Below are positions 7,136 through 13,615 of a DNA stretch of 13,746 nucleotides, in pieces. How positions within the stretch are numbered: the stretch's first letter is position 1; each line of letters begins with the position of its first letter. Origin of the DNA: Blastococcus sp. CT_GayMR20. GTDB lineage: Bacteria > Actinomycetota > Actinomycetes > Mycobacteriales > Geodermatophilaceae. The notes under the pieces were generated by a model. The model saw only the letters and a list, made by a program, of their open reading frames with translations. It did no database searches and was not told where the DNA came from. Location: NCBI RefSeq assembly GCF_004570345.1, contig NZ_SPQM01000125.1, forward strand, positions 1 through 13,746, read 5' to 3'. The translations under genes and the position numbers were made by a program.

Positions 7136-7828
7136 TCAGCGGACGGTGTCGTCCAGGGGCCAGCCGAGCTTTTCGTAGAGCCGACGGCGGCCGGCCTTGT
7201 CGTTCTCCGACTCCTGGCGTGCGTACTTCGCGACGTCTTCGGCGTGCTCGATCGGCACGCAAATGGCCCCGTCCCCGTCGGCCACGATGACGTCGCCAGG
7301 GCGCACGAGCACACCGCCGATGTTCACCGGGACGTCGGTGCTATCGAGTTCTACGCGGCCCTGCAGCATCTTCTGGGCGCGGAACTTCCCGAAGATGGGG
7401 ACGCCCTGGAGCACGCACTCGTCACGATCCCGTACCCCGCCGCTGGTCAGCACCCCGACGGCTCCGGACGCGTACCACTCCAGGGAGTTGTTGGAGCCGA
7501 CCTCTCCTACGTCGAGACCGGCTGACTCGATGACGATGAAGTCGCCGCCCTGCAGGGTCTCCGTCATGCGCATGGACACGACCTCGCCGTACCAGTAGTC
7601 GTACGCCCAGCCTGTGTACTCGTCCGGCGTAATACCGGGAGGCACGACCTTCTGGGACGGCCGCAGCCGGATGGTGCGTGCGATTCCGACGGCCTTGGCT
7701 CCCTGGAAAAGCGGGCCGATGTCGCCCGAGATGCTGCCCTTCGTGTGGAGGCCCACCCAGTCCATCCCGTCCCGCACGTCTGTGACGCGTAGGCCGTCGA
7801 ATAGGGCGCGGACGTCCTCGTTCTGCAT
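7136..7828 (-). CDS. RraA-family aldolase (4-hydroxy-2-oxoacid aldolase-like)
   Basis: 230-residue protein of the RraA/HMG-aldolase fold, which includes pyruvate-forming aldolases for 4-hydroxy-4-methyl-2-oxoglutarate. Seen: LRVTDVRDGMD (13-23), GDIGPLFQGAKAVGIARTI (35-53), an internal segment with PPGITPDEY (63-71), DVGEVGSNNSLEWYASGAVG (106-125), SGGVRDRDEC (129-138) with the family R133-D134 pair, and PVNIGGVLVRPGDV (167-180) leading into ADGDGAICVP (183-192). The GSNNSL segment marks a subfamily different from the enzymes with GELLATSAKARG at that place, so the substrate may differ. The start at ATG 7828 has GAGGAG 4 nt upstream; an upstream in-frame start at 7882 would place the N-terminus over the operator region. 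First gene of the operon and divergent from a GntR gene. Not the RNase E regulator, despite the family name. Confidence 0.9.
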   Translation of the reverse strand: MQNEDVRALFDGLRVTDVRDGMDWVGLHTKGSISGDIGPLFQGAKAVGIARTIRLRPSQKVVPPGITPDEYTGWAYDYWYGEVVSMRMTETLQGGDFIVIESAGLDVGEVGSNNSLEWYASGAVGVLTSGGVRDRDECVLQGVPIFGKFRAQKMLQGRVELDSTDVPVNIGGVLVRPGDVIVADGDGAICVPIEHAEDVAKYARQESENDKAGRRRLYEKLGWPLDDTVR

Positions 7829-7898
7829 GTCGCTCCTCAGTGAGATGCCGGTCTGTGGTGCCAGGGATGTGGCCCAGCACACCTTCCGGAATGCAGAT

Positions 7899-7913
7899 TG
7901 TCTACACTAGACA
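7899..7913. promoter_or_regulatory. Perfect dyad TGTCTA-CAC-TAGACA, probable GntR operator
   Basis: A 6+3+6 bp perfect inverted repeat in the 154-bp gap between the divergent rraA-like and gntR genes. It is AT-richer than its surroundings. GntR/FCD regulators bind short dyads of this size, normally next to their own gene, so the adjacent FCD regulator is the natural ligand. On the minus strand its distal half overlaps a possible -10 box, which would suit repression of the transport operon. No second copy was noticed elsewhere in the window. Confidence 0.6.
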
Positions 7914-7927
7914 GACGACAGCAGCAA
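7899..7927 (-). promoter_or_regulatory. Possible promoter of the minus-strand operon
   Basis: Reading leftward: TTGCTG (7927-7922), a 17-nt spacer and TAGACA (7904-7899). The -35 is fair, and the -10 agrees with the consensus at only three of six positions, so this is tentative. Transcription would start near 7892 and give a leader of about 64 nt before the ATG at 7828. The -10 lies inside the dyad, so a bound regulator would block it. Confidence 0.35.
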
Positions 7928-7982
7928 GGGTCGGGCGCGAAAAGTCGGCCTAGGCTGTGGACACTGGACGGGAGGCGGGCAC

Positions 7983-8687
7983 ATGAACGGCGAGATCGGA
8001 CCGACAGGCCCTCTGAACGGCCACGATGCACGGCTGGACCCACCGAGCCTCGTGCAGATGGCGGCGAGCGAGATCCGCAACATGATTCTTTCCGGGCAAC
8101 TGGGGCCCGGGGAACGTCTGCTCGAAGAGCGGCTCACCGAGTATCTGGGTATTAGCCGACCTCCGCTGCGGGAGGCGCTGCGGCTCCTGGAGCATGAGCG
8201 CCTCATCGTCACCCAGCCTCGTCGAGGGTCGACGGTGGCCACGCTGACCGATCAGGACGTCTACGAAATCCTGACACTCCGAAAGGCGCTCGAGCGCATG
8301 GCCGTGGAGCTCGGCGTGCCGGTGAGATACCCCGAGCGGCTAGAGGCCTGCTGGGACGCGCTCGCCGAGATGGAGAAAAGTGCCGCGGCCCAGGACCGGG
8401 CGTCGCTGGTGCAGAACGGCTACAGGTTCCATGCAGCGATCGTCGCCCTTGCGCGCCACAGCCGTCTGGAGGAGATCTACGCGTCGGTGCACCAGCAGCT
8501 ACTCCTGTGCATGGCTCGGAATCTCCATGCGCGGGAACGGCACTACGAGGACCTCGCGCATCACGTCAACCGGCACCGTCACTTGCTAGAGCTGATTGCT
8601 TCAGGAGACCAGGAGGCCGTTCTGTCGGAGCTCGCCGTGCACGGCGAGCAGTCCTTCGTGGGCGGAGAGACGAGTCCGAGCGCCTAA
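7983..8687 (+). CDS. GntR-family transcriptional regulator, FCD (FadR-type) subfamily 1
   Basis: 234 residues. A winged helix-turn-helix spans about 22-88 (SEIRNMILSGQLGPGERL, then SRPPLREALRLLEHERL at 58-74 and the wing QPRRGSTVA at 78-86), followed by an all-helical FCD ligand-binding domain (about 90-228). Expected metal/ligand histidines: H150 (YRFHAAIV), H198 (NRHRHLLELI) and H220. The Asp that normally stands four residues before the first His is Gly here (G146), unlike in the neighbouring regulator. ATG 7983 has GGGAGG 7 nt upstream. It is divergent from the rraA/TRAP operon and flanks a perfect dyad, so it probably represses that operon until an acid ligand binds. Confidence 0.94.
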   Translation: MNGEIGPTGPLNGHDARLDPPSLVQMAASEIRNMILSGQLGPGERLLEERLTEYLGISRPPLREALRLLEHERLIVTQPRRGSTVATLTDQDVYEILTLRKALERMAVELGVPVRYPERLEACWDALAEMEKSAAAQDRASLVQNGYRFHAAIVALARHSRLEEIYASVHQQLLLCMARNLHARERHYEDLAHHVNRHRHLLELIASGDQEAVLSELAVHGEQSFVGGETSPSA

Positions 8688-9419
8688 CTAGGCGTCGCGT
8701 CCTGCGGGGCGGGCCACGTGTTCTCTATCGAGCAGGTCGCCGCTCTCTTCTCGCACGCGCTGTAGGTGCGCCCCCAGCGTGGCGCGGGCGGCGTCAGGAT
8801 CACGGGCGACAACGGCGTCGTAGATGGCCCGGTGCTCATCGAGGGTGCGCCCCTGGGAAGCCAGGTAGGCCATCGGCGCGCGGTAAGACGCTCGCAGGCA
8901 GTCGTTGATCGGCTCTACGAGCAGGGCTAGGACCGGGTTGCCCGACGCCTTCCCCAGCAGGGCGTGGAAGCGGATGTCCTCCGCGAGGCTGCGCTCGTAG
9001 TCGGTGCCCACCGCTGCTGCGGCGTCCAAGGACAGCCGCAGGTCAGCCAGGTCCGTCTCGCCCCTGTGGGCCGCGGCGAGCTCGGCGACGCGCCCCTCAA
9101 CAAGGAGGCGGACATCCATCAGCTGGTCGAAGGCGGCCGACCCGGCTTGCAGGAGCAGGGAGTAGTGGGCGGCGATGGGCGCTCCGGAGGGTTCGGCAAC
9201 CACCATGCCCCGGCCCGCGCGAATGTCCACCAGGCCGCGCTGCTCCAGCATGCGGGCCGCCTCGCGCACCACCGTGCGGCTCACCGCGTACCGCTCCGCG
9301 AGCTGCGGTTCGGTGGGCAGCTGGCGGCCCGCCACTAGACCTCCGCTGAGGATCTCGGACTGGATCGCATCTGCGACGACTTCCGGTAGTCGCTGTGGTC
9401 GGGCGCCGTCGGCTGCCAT
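8688..9419 (-). CDS. GntR-family transcriptional regulator, FCD (FadR-type) subfamily 2
   Basis: 243 residues. Winged helix-turn-helix at about 10-77 (SEILSGGLVAGRQLPTEPQL at 21-40, then VSRTVVREAARMLEQRGLV at 46-64 and the wing IRAGRGMVV), then an FCD domain. The full metal-site pattern is present: D148 and H152 in AEDIRFHALL, H196 in DEHRAIYDAV and H218 in GAHLQRV. ATG 9419 has AAGGAG 6 nt upstream; an ATG at 9446 inside the palindrome would add nine residues and is less likely. It is divergent from the FAH/dehydrogenase/ALDH operon with a palindrome between them, and is probably that operon's regulator. Its stop codon directly abuts the stop of the other GntR gene. Confidence 0.95.
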   Translation of the reverse strand: MAADGARPQRLPEVVADAIQSEILSGGLVAGRQLPTEPQLAERYAVSRTVVREAARMLEQRGLVDIRAGRGMVVAEPSGAPIAAHYSLLLQAGSAAFDQLMDVRLLVEGRVAELAAAHRGETDLADLRLSLDAAAAVGTDYERSLAEDIRFHALLGKASGNPVLALLVEPINDCLRASYRAPMAYLASQGRTLDEHRAIYDAVVARDPDAARATLGAHLQRVREESGDLLDREHVARPAGRDA

Positions 9420-9429
9420 GCGCTTCTCC

Positions 9430-9459
9430 TTGACCTCGGCAATCATATGATGATAGGAC
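9430..9459 (+). promoter_or_regulatory. Probable promoter of the FAH/dehydrogenase/ALDH operon
   Basis: TTGACC (9430-9435), an 18-nt spacer and TAGGAC (9454-9459), with the ATCATATGAT palindrome in the spacer. The -35 matches five of six consensus bases; the -10 is weaker, as is common in actinobacteria. Transcription would begin near 9466, leaving about 30 nt before the GTG at 9496. An alternative -10, TATGAT at 9446-9451, has no good -35. Confidence 0.5.
9442..9451. promoter_or_regulatory. Palindrome ATCATATGAT, probable operator of the second GntR regulator
   Basis: A perfect 10-bp palindrome in the 76-bp gap between the divergent gntR2 and FAH genes, in an otherwise GC-rich stretch. It falls between the -35 and -10 elements proposed for the plus-strand operon. 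Each strand of it also contains TATGAT, a good -10-like hexamer, so the regulator could act on both directions and autoregulate. Confidence 0.55.
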
Positions 9460-9495
9460 GAACCTTCCGATTCCGACGAGGCTACGGAAGATCAC

Positions 9496-10704
9496 GTGAC
9501 TCCCACTGAGTACTTGGACAGCATCGCCCCAGCTGATCCGGCGGCCCTGCTGATCGGCCGTCTGCACGATCCTCGGCTCGGCGGCCCGGCCGTCGTCGTG
9601 CTGCGAGGCAACCGGCTGGTGGACATCTCCTCTGTCGAGCCCACCGTGTCCGATCTGCTGGAGCGGGGGGATGCGGTCGAGATTGCGCGCCGCGCGGAGG
9701 GTACCGGCTCCTGGTCGTTGGAGGAGGTCCTCCGCGCCACCCTCGCCGGTGACCGGTCCCGTCCGTACCTGCTGGCCCCCTCGGACCTTCAGGTCATCAA
9801 GGCTGCGGGCGTCACGTTCGTACGCAGCATGCTGGAGCGTGTGATCGAGGAGCGCGCCGCCGGCGACCCCGACCGGGCGACGGCGATCCGCGCCCGGCTG
9901 GCTGATGTCATCGGCGGCGCCATCGGCTCCGTCCGGCCTGGGTCGGAGGAGGCGGAACGCGTCAAGCAAGTGCTCATCGCCGACGGCCTCTGGTCGCAGT
10001 ACCTCGAGGTCGGAATCGGTCCGGACCCGGAGATCTTCACCAAGGCGCCGATCATGTCGGCGGTCGGCACCGGGGCCGAGATCGGCGTCCTCTCCCGCTC
10101 GTCCTGGAACAATCCCGAGCCAGAGCTGGTCTTGGCGGTGACGTCGCAGGGGACGCCGGTGGGCGCCATGCTCGGCAACGACGTGAATCTCCGCGACTTC
10201 GAGGGCCGCAGCGCGCTGCTGCTCACCGAGGCGAAGGACAACAACGCCTCCTGCGCGGTGGGCCCGTTCATCCGGCTCTTCGACGACTCGTTCACCCTCG
10301 ACCACGTCCGCACCCTCGACATCCGGCTGCGGGTGGTGGGCCGCGATGGCTTTGTCCTCGATGGGGTCAGCTCGATGTCCGAGATCAGTCGCGACCCGCT
10401 CGAGTTGGTCGCACACGCCGTCGGGCCGCACCATCAGTACCCCGACGGTTTCCTCCTCTTCACCGGCACGCTGTTCGCGCCGACCGAGGACCGCGACGAG
10501 CCGGGCCAGGGGTTCACCCACAAGGAAGGGGACGTCGTCTCCATCTCGACGCCGCTGCTCGGCGGTCTCGTGAACACGGTGACCGCGGCGGAGCGGGCGC
10601 CGGAGTGGACGTTCGGCGTGCGTGCGCTAATGCGCAATCTGGCGGCGCGCGGCCTGCTGACCGCGTCGGAGCGCCCGACCAGCCGGGTCGGAGCCCCGGC
10701 GTGA
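9496..10704 (+). CDS. FAH-family protein, 2-keto-3-deoxy-pentonate dehydratase-like
   Basis: 402 residues. The C-terminal catalytic part has the fumarylacetoacetase fold: FTKAPIMSAVGTG (181-193), EPELVLAV (208-215), GNDVNLRDFEG (227-237), KDNNASCAVGPFIRLFD (247-263) and FLLFTGTLFAPT (319-330). E208, E210 and D229 are the probable Mg ligands. Their E-x-E plus 19-residue spacing fits what I recall for the archaeal 2-keto-3-deoxy-arabinonate dehydratase better than true fumarylacetoacetase. Residues 1-150 form the usual less conserved N-terminal part. The start is GTG 9496, with GGAAG 5 nt upstream. First gene of an operon ending in a 2-oxoglutarate-semialdehyde-type ALDH, which supports dehydration of a 2-keto-3-deoxy sugar acid. 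Other FAH reactions (hydrolase, decarboxylase) cannot be excluded. Confidence 0.88.
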   Translation: MTPTEYLDSIAPADPAALLIGRLHDPRLGGPAVVVLRGNRLVDISSVEPTVSDLLERGDAVEIARRAEGTGSWSLEEVLRATLAGDRSRPYLLAPSDLQVIKAAGVTFVRSMLERVIEERAAGDPDRATAIRARLADVIGGAIGSVRPGSEEAERVKQVLIADGLWSQYLEVGIGPDPEIFTKAPIMSAVGTGAEIGVLSRSSWNNPEPELVLAVTSQGTPVGAMLGNDVNLRDFEGRSALLLTEAKDNNASCAVGPFIRLFDDSFTLDHVRTLDIRLRVVGRDGFVLDGVSSMSEISRDPLELVAHAVGPHHQYPDGFLLFTGTLFAPTEDRDEPGQGFTHKEGDVVSISTPLLGGLVNTVTAAERAPEWTFGVRALMRNLAARGLLTASERPTSRVGAPA

Positions 10705-11657
10705 CGCGACTCGTTGTCGTCACCGACCAGGCGTTCGGCGGTGTCGAGCGGGAGGCCGCCATTGCCGCCGGCTTCGGAGCGCGGTTCGCGGAGCACCACT
10801 GCCGCACAGAGAAGGAGACGATCGCGGCCGTCGCCGGTGCCTCGGTGGCGTTCGTGAACTTCGCCCCGATCACGGAGTCTGTCCTGGAGCGGCTGAAGCC
10901 GGAAGCACTCGTCATCAGGTACGGCATCGGCGTCGACAACGTCGACCTTGACGCCGCCCGCCGGCTGGGTGTCTCGGTCGCGAATGTGCCCGACTACGGC
11001 AGTGACACCGTGGCTGACCACGCCGCCGCCAGCCTCCTCGCGCTACTGCGCCGGATCCCGCACTACGACCGGGCCATCCGCGCGGATGGCTGGACCTTGC
11101 CGACGGACGTCGGACCCGTGGTGGGGTTCGGCTCGACCACGGTGGGGCTAGTGGGGACGGGGCGCATCGGGTTGGCGCTGGCGGGTCGCCTCGTCCCATT
11201 CGGCATACGGGTCATCGCCCATGACCCATACGCTGACGCGGACCTCACCGCCGCGGCCGGCGTGGAGCTAGTCGGTCTGGACGAACTGCTGACGTCCTCG
11301 CATGGGATCTCCCTGCACGCGCCGCTCACCGACGAAACGCGGCGCTTGATCAACGCAGACACGTTGGCCCGCATGAGGCCAGGGGCGGTGCTGGTGAACA
11401 CCGCGCGCGGCGGCCTGGTGGACTCTCTGGCGCTCGCGGGGTCACTGGAGCGGGGACACCTGGCAGGTGCGGCCCTGGATGTGATGGAGCCCGAGCCGCT
11501 GCCTCTTGACTCGCCGCTCCGGACGGCGCCGGGGGTCGTGCTGACCCCGCACGCCGCCTTCTACTCCGACGACTCGCTCGCTGCCCTCCAACGCCTTGCG
11601 GCCGAGGAGGCGGGCCGATACCTCGCCGGTCAGCCCCTCCGGTGCCGCGTCGTCTGA
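10701..11657 (+). CDS. D-isomer-specific 2-hydroxyacid dehydrogenase (NAD-dependent)
   Basis: 318 residues, the normal length. Motifs: IRYGIGVDNVDLDAARRLGV (72-91), SDTVADHAAASLLALLRR (101-118), the Rossmann loop GLVGTGRIG (149-157) with D175 in VIAHDPY favouring NAD, and the catalytic triad R236 (NTARGGLVD), E263 (DVMEPEP) and H284 (TPHAAF). The GTG start at 10701 overlaps the preceding stop as GTGA and has GGAG 7 nt upstream; a longer reading from 10605 would run through the end of the FAH gene and adds sequence unlike the family. It interconverts a 2-ketoacid and its D-2-hydroxyacid in the cytoplasm. Placed between the dehydratase-like and ALDH genes, it may prepare or drain a pathway 2-ketoacid. 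Confidence 0.95.
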   Translation: MTRLVVVTDQAFGGVEREAAIAAGFGARFAEHHCRTEKETIAAVAGASVAFVNFAPITESVLERLKPEALVIRYGIGVDNVDLDAARRLGVSVANVPDYGSDTVADHAAASLLALLRRIPHYDRAIRADGWTLPTDVGPVVGFGSTTVGLVGTGRIGLALAGRLVPFGIRVIAHDPYADADLTAAAGVELVGLDELLTSSHGISLHAPLTDETRRLINADTLARMRPGAVLVNTARGGLVDSLALAGSLERGHLAGAALDVMEPEPLPLDSPLRTAPGVVLTPHAAFYSDDSLAALQRLAAEEAGRYLAGQPLRCRVV

Positions 11658-11723
11658 GCAACCAGTCCACTAGTCACCGGCATACGCCGAACATCTATTG
11701 CACGTCAGCGGGAGGACGACCCA

Positions 11724-13181
11724 ATGGAGCTCCTGAACCACATCGACGGCCGATGGGTGCCGTCGACCGGCGAGGGCATGACGGACGTCAACCCGTCGGA
11801 CGTTACCGATGTCCTCGGCGAGTACGGCGCCGCAACCGAGGACGTGGCGCAGAGCGCGGTCGCCGCGGCCGCTGCCGCTTTTCCTGCTTGGTCCCAGTCG
11901 TCGGTGCAGCAGCGCTTCGACGTCCTCGACCGGGCGGGGAGCCTCATCCTCGAACGGCGTCAGGAGCTGGGCCGGCTGTTGGCCCGCGAGGAGGGCAAGA
12001 CCGTCGGCGAGGCGACCGCCGAGGCCACGCGCGCGGGGCAGATCTTCAAGTTCTTCGCGGGCGAAGCGCTGCGCGGGGGCGGTGAGCTCCTCCCGTCCGT
12101 CCGGGAAGGATTGGACGTAGAAATCCTGCGCCGACCCGTGGGCGTCATCGCGCTGATCACGCCGTGGAACTTTCCGATCGCCATTCCGGCGTGGAAGGTG
12201 GCACCGGCCCTCGCCTTCGGGAACACGGTGGTCCTGAAGCCCGCTGAGCTGGTCCCCGCTTGTGCGGTGGAGCTGGTGCGGATTCTGGAGGAGTCGGGCC
12301 TGCCCTCAGGCGTCCTCAACCTCGTCCTGGGGTCCGGGGCCGTCGTGGGTGACGCGCTGGTCAGGTCGCCGTCGGTCTCTGCTGTGAGCTTCACCGGATC
12401 CGACGTGACCGGGCGCGGGGTCGCCGCCGCGTGCGCCGCCGCCGGCAAGCGGGTGCAGGTGGAGATGGGCGGCAAGAATCCGCTTGTGGTACTCGACGAC
12501 GCCGACCTCACCGTCGCCGTCGAGGCCGCCGTCAACGGTGCATTCTTCTCCACGGGTCAACGTTGCACGGCGTCGTCGCGGCTGATTGTCACCGCCGGTA
12601 TCCACGACCGGTTCGTCGACGCTGTCCAGAGGCGGCTCGCGACACTCACCATCGGCCACGCCCTCGAGGCAGCAACGGACATCGGCCCCGTCGTGGACCG
12701 CCGACAGCTCGACAAGGACCTGGAATACCTCGTTACCGCAGCCCAGGAGGGGGGCGAGGTGCTGGGCGGTGACCGGGTCGACCGGCCGACGGACGGATTC
12801 TTCATGAGCCCGGCCCTCGTCCTGAGCACGACCAATGAGATGCGCATCAACCAGGAGGAGGTCTTCGGCCCCGTCGCCTCCGTGATTCGCGTCGAGAATT
12901 ACGACGAGGCGCTGACGGTCGCCAACGACACGCGGTTCGGGTTGTCGGCGGGAATCTGCTCGACGTCCCTCGCCGCCGTGACGCACTTCAAGCGGCATGC
13001 CGAGGCCGGCATGGTGATGGTCAATGCGCCGACCGCGGGGGTTGACTACCACGTGCCTTTCGGTGGCTCCAAGGCGTCGAGTTACGGCCCGCGAGAACAA
13101 GGGTCGTACGCACGGGAGTTCTTCACGACGGTGAAGACGGTCTACGTCAATCCGGGGCAAATTGATCAGCAGTCCCCCTGA
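11724..13181 (+). CDS. Aldehyde dehydrogenase, 2-oxoglutarate semialdehyde dehydrogenase-like
   Basis: 485 residues, complete NAD(P)-dependent ALDH. Catalytic features: TPWNFP (146-151, N149), VLKPAE (170-175, K172), FTGS (223-226), VEMGGKNP (246-253, E247), GQRCTASSR (278-286, C281) and EEVFGPVA (378-385, E379). The C-terminal block TAGVDYHVPFGGSK (437-450), leading into SSYGPREQGSYAREF, resembles, as I recall, the 2-oxoglutarate-semialdehyde dehydrogenases of pentonate and glucarate pathways. ATG 11724 has GGAGG 8 nt upstream. It follows the dehydrogenase after 66 nt with no obvious promoter. With the FAH protein it would form the last two steps from a 2-keto-3-deoxy-pentonate to 2-oxoglutarate. 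Succinate-semialdehyde or another semialdehyde is the main alternative substrate. Confidence 0.95.
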   Translation: MELLNHIDGRWVPSTGEGMTDVNPSDVTDVLGEYGAATEDVAQSAVAAAAAAFPAWSQSSVQQRFDVLDRAGSLILERRQELGRLLAREEGKTVGEATAEATRAGQIFKFFAGEALRGGGELLPSVREGLDVEILRRPVGVIALITPWNFPIAIPAWKVAPALAFGNTVVLKPAELVPACAVELVRILEESGLPSGVLNLVLGSGAVVGDALVRSPSVSAVSFTGSDVTGRGVAAACAAAGKRVQVEMGGKNPLVVLDDADLTVAVEAAVNGAFFSTGQRCTASSRLIVTAGIHDRFVDAVQRRLATLTIGHALEAATDIGPVVDRRQLDKDLEYLVTAAQEGGEVLGGDRVDRPTDGFFMSPALVLSTTNEMRINQEEVFGPVASVIRVENYDEALTVANDTRFGLSAGICSTSLAAVTHFKRHAEAGMVMVNAPTAGVDYHVPFGGSKASSYGPREQGSYAREFFTTVKTVYVNPGQIDQQSP

Positions 13182-13207
13182 AGGAACCGGCGTGTTCGGC
13201 GACCGAT

Positions 13208-13227
13208 ATCTGCCTCCGCAAGCAGAT
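13208..13227 (+). terminator. Weak hairpin after the ALDH gene
   Basis: ATCTGC (13208-13213) and GCAGAT (13222-13227) form a perfect 6-bp stem with an 8-nt loop, 26 nt after the ALDH stop. There is no T-tract, so termination is only suggested by position. Confidence 0.25.
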
Positions 13228-13378
13228 TGCCGATCGGGACGGATTGCATGACCGCGTCGTTCGCCGGCGCGTCCAAGGTCGTGGCCCCGGGGCAGTCAAT
13301 GAGAGCTTGTGCCGAACTTGGGCCAGTTGATCGCACCCGGTGCAAGCGCAATCAGCGGCTCTCGTCGGTAGGGCAGAG

Positions 13379-13597
13379 ATGATGTTGTTCGTCGTCCCAG
13401 GGTTGCTCGTGCTGTTGTGCGCACGAACGCTCGCGAGGTGGGTCGTTGACCCAGACGACGCCTTCCCCAACGGCGCCCCGTCCACAGGTGACCCGCAGAT
13501 CGACGTGAGCCATCTGTGGACATGGGGGTACCGGACGGTCGGCTTGATCGTGATCGGCATTGGTCTGCTGGCACATTGCCTGCCGATTGATCCTTGA
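13379..13597 (+). CDS. Small hypothetical membrane protein
   Basis: 72 residues, product not recognised. Two hydrophobic segments (about 3-15, MLFVVPGLLVLLC, and 51-64, VGLIVIGIGLLAH) flank a hydrophilic middle with DPDDAFPNG and HLWTWGYRT, so it should be a two-helix membrane protein with a loop of about 35 residues. Two consecutive ATGs (13379, 13382) follow a modest GGTAGGG site; a GTG at 13340 would add 13 polar residues and has no good site. It ends about 20 bases before the truncated rnpB fragment. It has no evident link to the catabolic genes and may belong to the element boundary or the displaced chromosomal flank. The 197 bases between the ALDH stop and this start hold no other gene. 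Confidence 0.55.
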   Translation: MMLFVVPGLLVLLCARTLARWVVDPDDAFPNGAPSTGDPQIDVSHLWTWGYRTVGLIVIGIGLLAHCLPIDP

Positions 13598-13615
13598 TCT
13601 CACGCCCTTCATGAA

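Noticed and set aside
7136..7828. Naming the aldolase-like gene as the ribonuclease activity regulator RraA
   Set aside because: Family names carry over from E. coli RraA, but the operon context and the R-D motif favour an aldolase.
9097..10521. Long minus-strand ORF (474 codons) opposite the FAH gene
   Set aside because: Low-complexity Arg/Gly/Ala composition typical of GC-rich shadow frames; the plus strand carries clear FAH motifs.
13333..13343. Short dyad GCACC-C-GGTGC upstream of the small membrane protein
   Set aside because: Only 5-bp arms in GC-rich DNA; expected by chance and not linked to a promoter.
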